From JABDPF01 sp037384065 (lineage in GTDB: Bacteria > Pseudomonadota > Gammaproteobacteria > Xanthomonadales > SZUA-36), in NCBI GenBank assembly GCA_037384065.1, contig JARROJ010000025.1, positions 1 through 34,726 on the forward strand: a stretch of 34,726 nucleotides of DNA. The letters run 5' to 3'. Of this stretch, positions 32,668-34,726 are shown piece after piece. A program made the position numbers and the translations under genes. Every line of letters begins with the position of its first letter. Positions within the stretch are counted from its first letter, which is position 1. Under the pieces are notes generated by a model, which saw only the letters and a list, made by a program, of their open reading frames with translations, was not told where the DNA came from and did no database searches.

Positions 32668-33591
32668 TCATGACACGAGCTCGGCCAGGCGCCGCAGGCC
32701 GTGGTCGATGTCGCGCCCGATCGCCTCCGCGCCTGCCCGGTCGATCGCCTCGCAGGCGTACACGGACGACAGCCCGCCGACCAGCACGGGTATCGCCGAA
32801 TCCCGGACGAGCTCCGGCAGGTCGGTGTCGAGCACCCGCTCGGACGGCTCGATGGCCCCGGACAGCACGATGGCGCTGCAGCCTTTTTTCCGCGCCACGG
32901 CGGCGAGCTCGCCAAGCGGCATGTCGGCGCCGAGTGGAATGATCCGGTAACCCGCTTCGTAGGCCGCCAGCGAGAAGAGCAGCAGCCCGAACTCGTGGTG
33001 CTCGCCCGGCAGACCGGCGATCAGGAGCAGGGGGCCGTTGTTGCCGCGCGAGCGGTGATGGTAGCGGGCGCCCAGCTTGTTGCGCAGGTAAAAGGCGAAG
33101 AAGTGTTCTTCGGCGACCCCGCCCCGACCCGACTCCCAGCGGCGGCCGAGTTCGTTCAGCAGGGGCGTCAGCAGTTTTCGCGTCACCACGCCGATCGGAT
33201 AGAGCGACAGCACGTGGTTGTAGATTTCTTCCAGCCGGTCTTCGTCGTAGCTGACGACCGCCGCGACCATGCTGTTCAGGTGTTTCGTCCAGGCGTCGGC
33301 CTCGGCGTCCGCAGTGTCGGTGTCCGGCAGTTCCGATTCGAGCATGTCCGGCGTGATCTGGCTGATGCGCAGGCCCTGCCGCGTGAGCGCCGTGATCCGG
33401 TTGATCTGGTCGATGTGACGGCGGGTGTAGAGGCGATGGCCGCTCTCCTTGCGGATCGGCTCGATCAATCCGTAGCGCCGCTCCCAGGCGCGCAGCGTAA
33501 TGGCGCCCACGCCGGTCAGCTTGGCGACGGTGCCGATGGTGTACAACTTCTCGGCCGGATAGTCGATTACCTGGGCTTTCTCGGACATCAT
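32668..33591 (-). CDS. MerR-family regulator with cobalamin-binding domain (CarH/LitR-type photoreceptor)
   Basis: The N-terminal MerR helix-turn-helix (LYTIGTVAKLTGVGAITLRAWERRYGLIEP, ~16-45) is followed by a helical-bundle and Rossmann B12-binding domain. The CarH hallmark W-x9-EH is exact: W152, E162, H163. The cobalamin motif E-x-H-x-x-G (E197, H199, G202) is followed by S244 after 41 residues and GG at 272-273. This is the architecture of adenosylcobalamin photoreceptors that repress in the dark. The residue after W152 is Glu; as I recall, the Thermus protein has His there as photoproduct ligand. The start at 33591 (MMSEKAQVIDY, 307 residues) is preferred because the ATG at 33618 would lie upstream of the predicted transcription start. 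A TnTACA repeat array lies directly upstream. Confidence 0.88.
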   Translation of the reverse strand: MMSEKAQVIDYPAEKLYTIGTVAKLTGVGAITLRAWERRYGLIEPIRKESGHRLYTRRHIDQINRITALTRQGLRISQITPDMLESELPDTDTADAEADAWTKHLNSMVAAVVSYDEDRLEEIYNHVLSLYPIGVVTRKLLTPLLNELGRRWESGRGGVAEEHFFAFYLRNKLGARYHHRSRGNNGPLLLIAGLPGEHHEFGLLLFSLAAYEAGYRIIPLGADMPLGELAAVARKKGCSAIVLSGAIEPSERVLDTDLPELVRDSAIPVLVGGLSSVYACEAIDRAGAEAIGRDIDHGLRRLAELVS

Positions 33592-33619
33592 CGAAACGGT
33601 TTCCTGCGCGGTTTGCATT

Positions 33620-33648
33620 ACTATACGTTAATTGTACATAACTGGCAA
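33620..33648 (-). promoter_or_regulatory. promoter of the CarH-like gene
   Basis: On the minus strand TTGCCA (complement of 33643-33648, five of six) and TATAGT (complement of 33620-33625, five of six) are spaced by exactly 17 bp. Transcription should start near 33613. Two CarH-like repeat units (33621-33628 and 33632-33639, 11 bp apart) cover the -10 and spacer, which predicts autoregulation. Inverted arms CGTTAATT (33626-33633) and AATTAACG (33648-33655) also lie here. Confidence 0.65.
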
Positions 33649-33661
33649 ATTAACGAGATAT

Positions 33662-33702
33662 CGATACAAAAAGCTTGACATACCTATACATCACCTATAC
33701 AT
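33662..33702. promoter_or_regulatory. CarH-like direct-repeat operator over the DUF4397 promoter
   Basis: Four copies of an eight-base unit like CTATACAT begin at 33662 (CGATACAA), 33674 (CTTGACAT), 33684 (CTATACAT) and 33695 (CTATACAT), with spacings of 12, 10 and 11 bp. The core agrees with TnTACA, the repeat I recall for Thermus CarH (nTnTACAnnnn, 11-bp period). The units overlap the -35 TTGACA (33675-33680) and -10 TACATT (33698-33703), so bound protein would exclude RNA polymerase. Confidence 0.65.
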
Positions 33703-33703
33703 T
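33675..33703 (+). promoter_or_regulatory. promoter of the secreted DUF4397 gene
   Basis: Perfect TTGACA (33675-33680), 17-bp spacer, then TACATT (33698-33703). Transcription should begin near 33710, leaving a leader of about 54 bases with a small hairpin GAGCC-ACA-GGCTC (33717-33729). Confidence 0.65.
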
Positions 33704-33763
33704 CAGAACCGCAATCGAGCCACAGGCTCAAAAACCTGTACAAAAACTCAACGGAGACGGATC

Positions 33764-34726
33764 ATGAAACGACTGGCAACGACCCTCGCAACGATTACGG
33801 CGCTTTCGATGGCGGGACCGGCCTGGTCGGCCGCCCGCGTCAACGTGGCGCACTTCGCCCCTTTTGCCGACGACCTCGCGGCGACCGCGGTCGATATTGC
33901 GATCGACGGTGCGATCGCGCTCGAGGGCGTTGAGTACAAGGCGTTTACCGATTACCTGGAGTTTGAGCCCGGTGATTACACTATCGATGTCTACCTGGCC
34001 GGCACGTTCGGTACGGCAGACCCCGCCATCACTGGTGACTTCACGTTGACGGACGAGGTGTCCTACACCGTGTACGCGGTCGGCAACGCGGTGACCCAGG
34101 ACCTGGAACTGCGCGCCCTGGTGGACGACGTCGAAGCACCGATGGACGGTAACCTGAACATCCGCGTCGTGCATGCCGCTCCGTTTGCGGCCGATCTTGC
34201 CGCGACCGAAGTATCCATTCGCACGGCGGGTGGCGACGTCGTCAACGGCCTCGTCGGCGTGCCGTACAATGCGGAGAGCGGCTTCTTTGAAATTCCCGCT
34301 GGCACCTACGATCTCAAGGTCGCCTCCAACGACGGCGTGGTCAACTACATTGATCCTCTGCCCGCCGCCCTGCCCGCCGGCGCCGACGTCACCCTGTTTG
34401 CGGTCGGTGACGGTGTAAACCAGCCGCTCGGCATCATTGCCTTCCCGGTCGGTGAACTCGAGACCCGCACGCCGGTGAACAACAGCGCGAACGGCTGGTG
34501 GGCGGTCACCCCGGCTGATGCGGGTATCGGTTTCATTCTTCAGCCGATGCCGTCACAGAATCGTCTCGTCGGTACCTGGTATCAGTACGATGCCGAGGGC
34601 AACCCCGAGTTCCTGACGTTCGACAGCTGCATGGGCCCCGCGGGCACGGATGAATGCCCGATGGCGGGCGGCTTTGACGGAACGATGGCGACGACCGCGC
34701 TGTACATCAGCGACCGGGTCGGCGTT
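33764..34726 (+). CDS. secreted DUF4397 domain protein, 3' end outside window
   Basis: The frame is open from the ATG at 33764 to the last base (321 codons). GGAGA (33753-33757) sits six bases upstream. A signal peptide (MKRLATTLATITALSMAGPAWSA, cleavage after residue 23) sends it to the periplasm or outside. Two DUF4397-like repeats follow: one from about residue 25 (RVNVAHFAPFADDLAATAVDI) and one from about 130 (LNIRVVHAAPFAADLAATEVSI), clearly an internal duplication. A third, different module starts near residue 242 (NGWWAVTPADAGIGFILQ, WYQYDAEGNPEFLTFDSC), with two cysteines in SCMGPAGTDEC that may form a disulfide. Such Trp/Tyr-rich modules occur in secreted proteins of related bacteria, as I remember, with no known role. 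It faces the CarH-like regulator across a shared operator region, suggesting light-controlled expression. Confidence 0.85.
   Translation, partial: MKRLATTLATITALSMAGPAWSAARVNVAHFAPFADDLAATAVDIAIDGAIALEGVEYKAFTDYLEFEPGDYTIDVYLAGTFGTADPAITGDFTLTDEVSYTVYAVGNAVTQDLELRALVDDVEAPMDGNLNIRVVHAAPFAADLAATEVSIRTAGGDVVNGLVGVPYNAESGFFEIPAGTYDLKVASNDGVVNYIDPLPAALPAGADVTLFAVGDGVNQPLGIIAFPVGELETRTPVNNSANGWWAVTPADAGIGFILQPMPSQNRLVGTWYQYDAEGNPEFLTFDSCMGPAGTDECPMAGGFDGTMATTALYISDRVGV

Noticed and set aside
1..34726. tRNA, rRNA, CRISPR arrays, prophage or insertion sequences
   Set aside because: No TTCGAATC-type arm in a tRNA context, no regularly spaced 25-40 bp repeats with spacers, and no transposase or integrase motifs on either strand.

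Overview
The window is about 34.7 kb of GC-rich DNA, dense with genes and with almost no mobile DNA. It looks like the chromosome of a free-living Gammaproteobacterium. The E. coli-type fused aspartokinase/homoserine dehydrogenase, the E. coli-type ThrC, the proteobacterial GltB/GltD, REP-like hairpins and an LpxL-type acyltransferase all point that way. A Chromatiales/Xanthomonadales-like lineage (for instance near Wenzhouxiangellaceae) is a guess from the mixture of genes, not something the sequence proves.

Layout. 1-1793: end of korA and complete korB, a two-subunit 2-oxoacid (probably 2-oxoglutarate):ferredoxin oxidoreductase. 2088-6462: membrane fusion protein plus RND permease, behind a promoter whose -10 sits inside a perfect 10-bp inverted repeat. 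6699-13179: asnB-thrA-thrB-thrC, the aspartate-family amino acid operon with an asparagine synthetase at its head. 13298-15043: ThDP-dependent enzyme of the acetolactate synthase/decarboxylase superfamily, overlapping tail to tail with a DUF456 membrane protein (14994-15491). 15791-21703, minus strand: a tightly packed iorA-iorB-acd-aminotransferase operon that reads as a complete 2-oxoacid (most likely aromatic) amino acid oxidation pathway ending in ATP. 21984-22856: lipid acyltransferase. 22987-23638: small membrane protein plus XRE repressor. 23678-24646: polyphosphate kinase 2. 24755-25207: MarR regulator. 25303-31237: gltD and gltB (glutamate synthase), gltB most likely starting at TTG. 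31238-31753: no gene, but a structured stretch ending in a forward-strand terminator. 31754-32602: small membrane protein and a second MarR-like regulator. 32668-33591: a MerR/B12-binding regulator with the CarH photoreceptor signature. 33764-end: secreted DUF4397 protein, cut by the window edge.

How it fits together. Most of the window handles nitrogen and amino acid carbon: glutamate synthase supplies glutamate, the thr/asn operon makes threonine and asparagine, and the ior-acd-aminotransferase operon would return amino groups to glutamate while making reduced ferredoxin and one ATP per amino acid. korAB is a second ferredoxin-reducing oxidoreductase. No ferredoxin is encoded here, so both enzymes need one made elsewhere.

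The most interesting parts are (1) the four-gene transamination/oxidation/ATP-forming operon, with an IorA that lacks the C-terminal ferredoxin domain and a domain-permuted ADP-forming acyl-CoA synthetase, and (2) the right end, where a cobalamin photoreceptor-type repressor faces a secreted DUF4397 protein across a divergent promoter region carrying six CarH-like TnTACA repeats. All assignments are from reading the sequence and recalled family knowledge; no database search was run.
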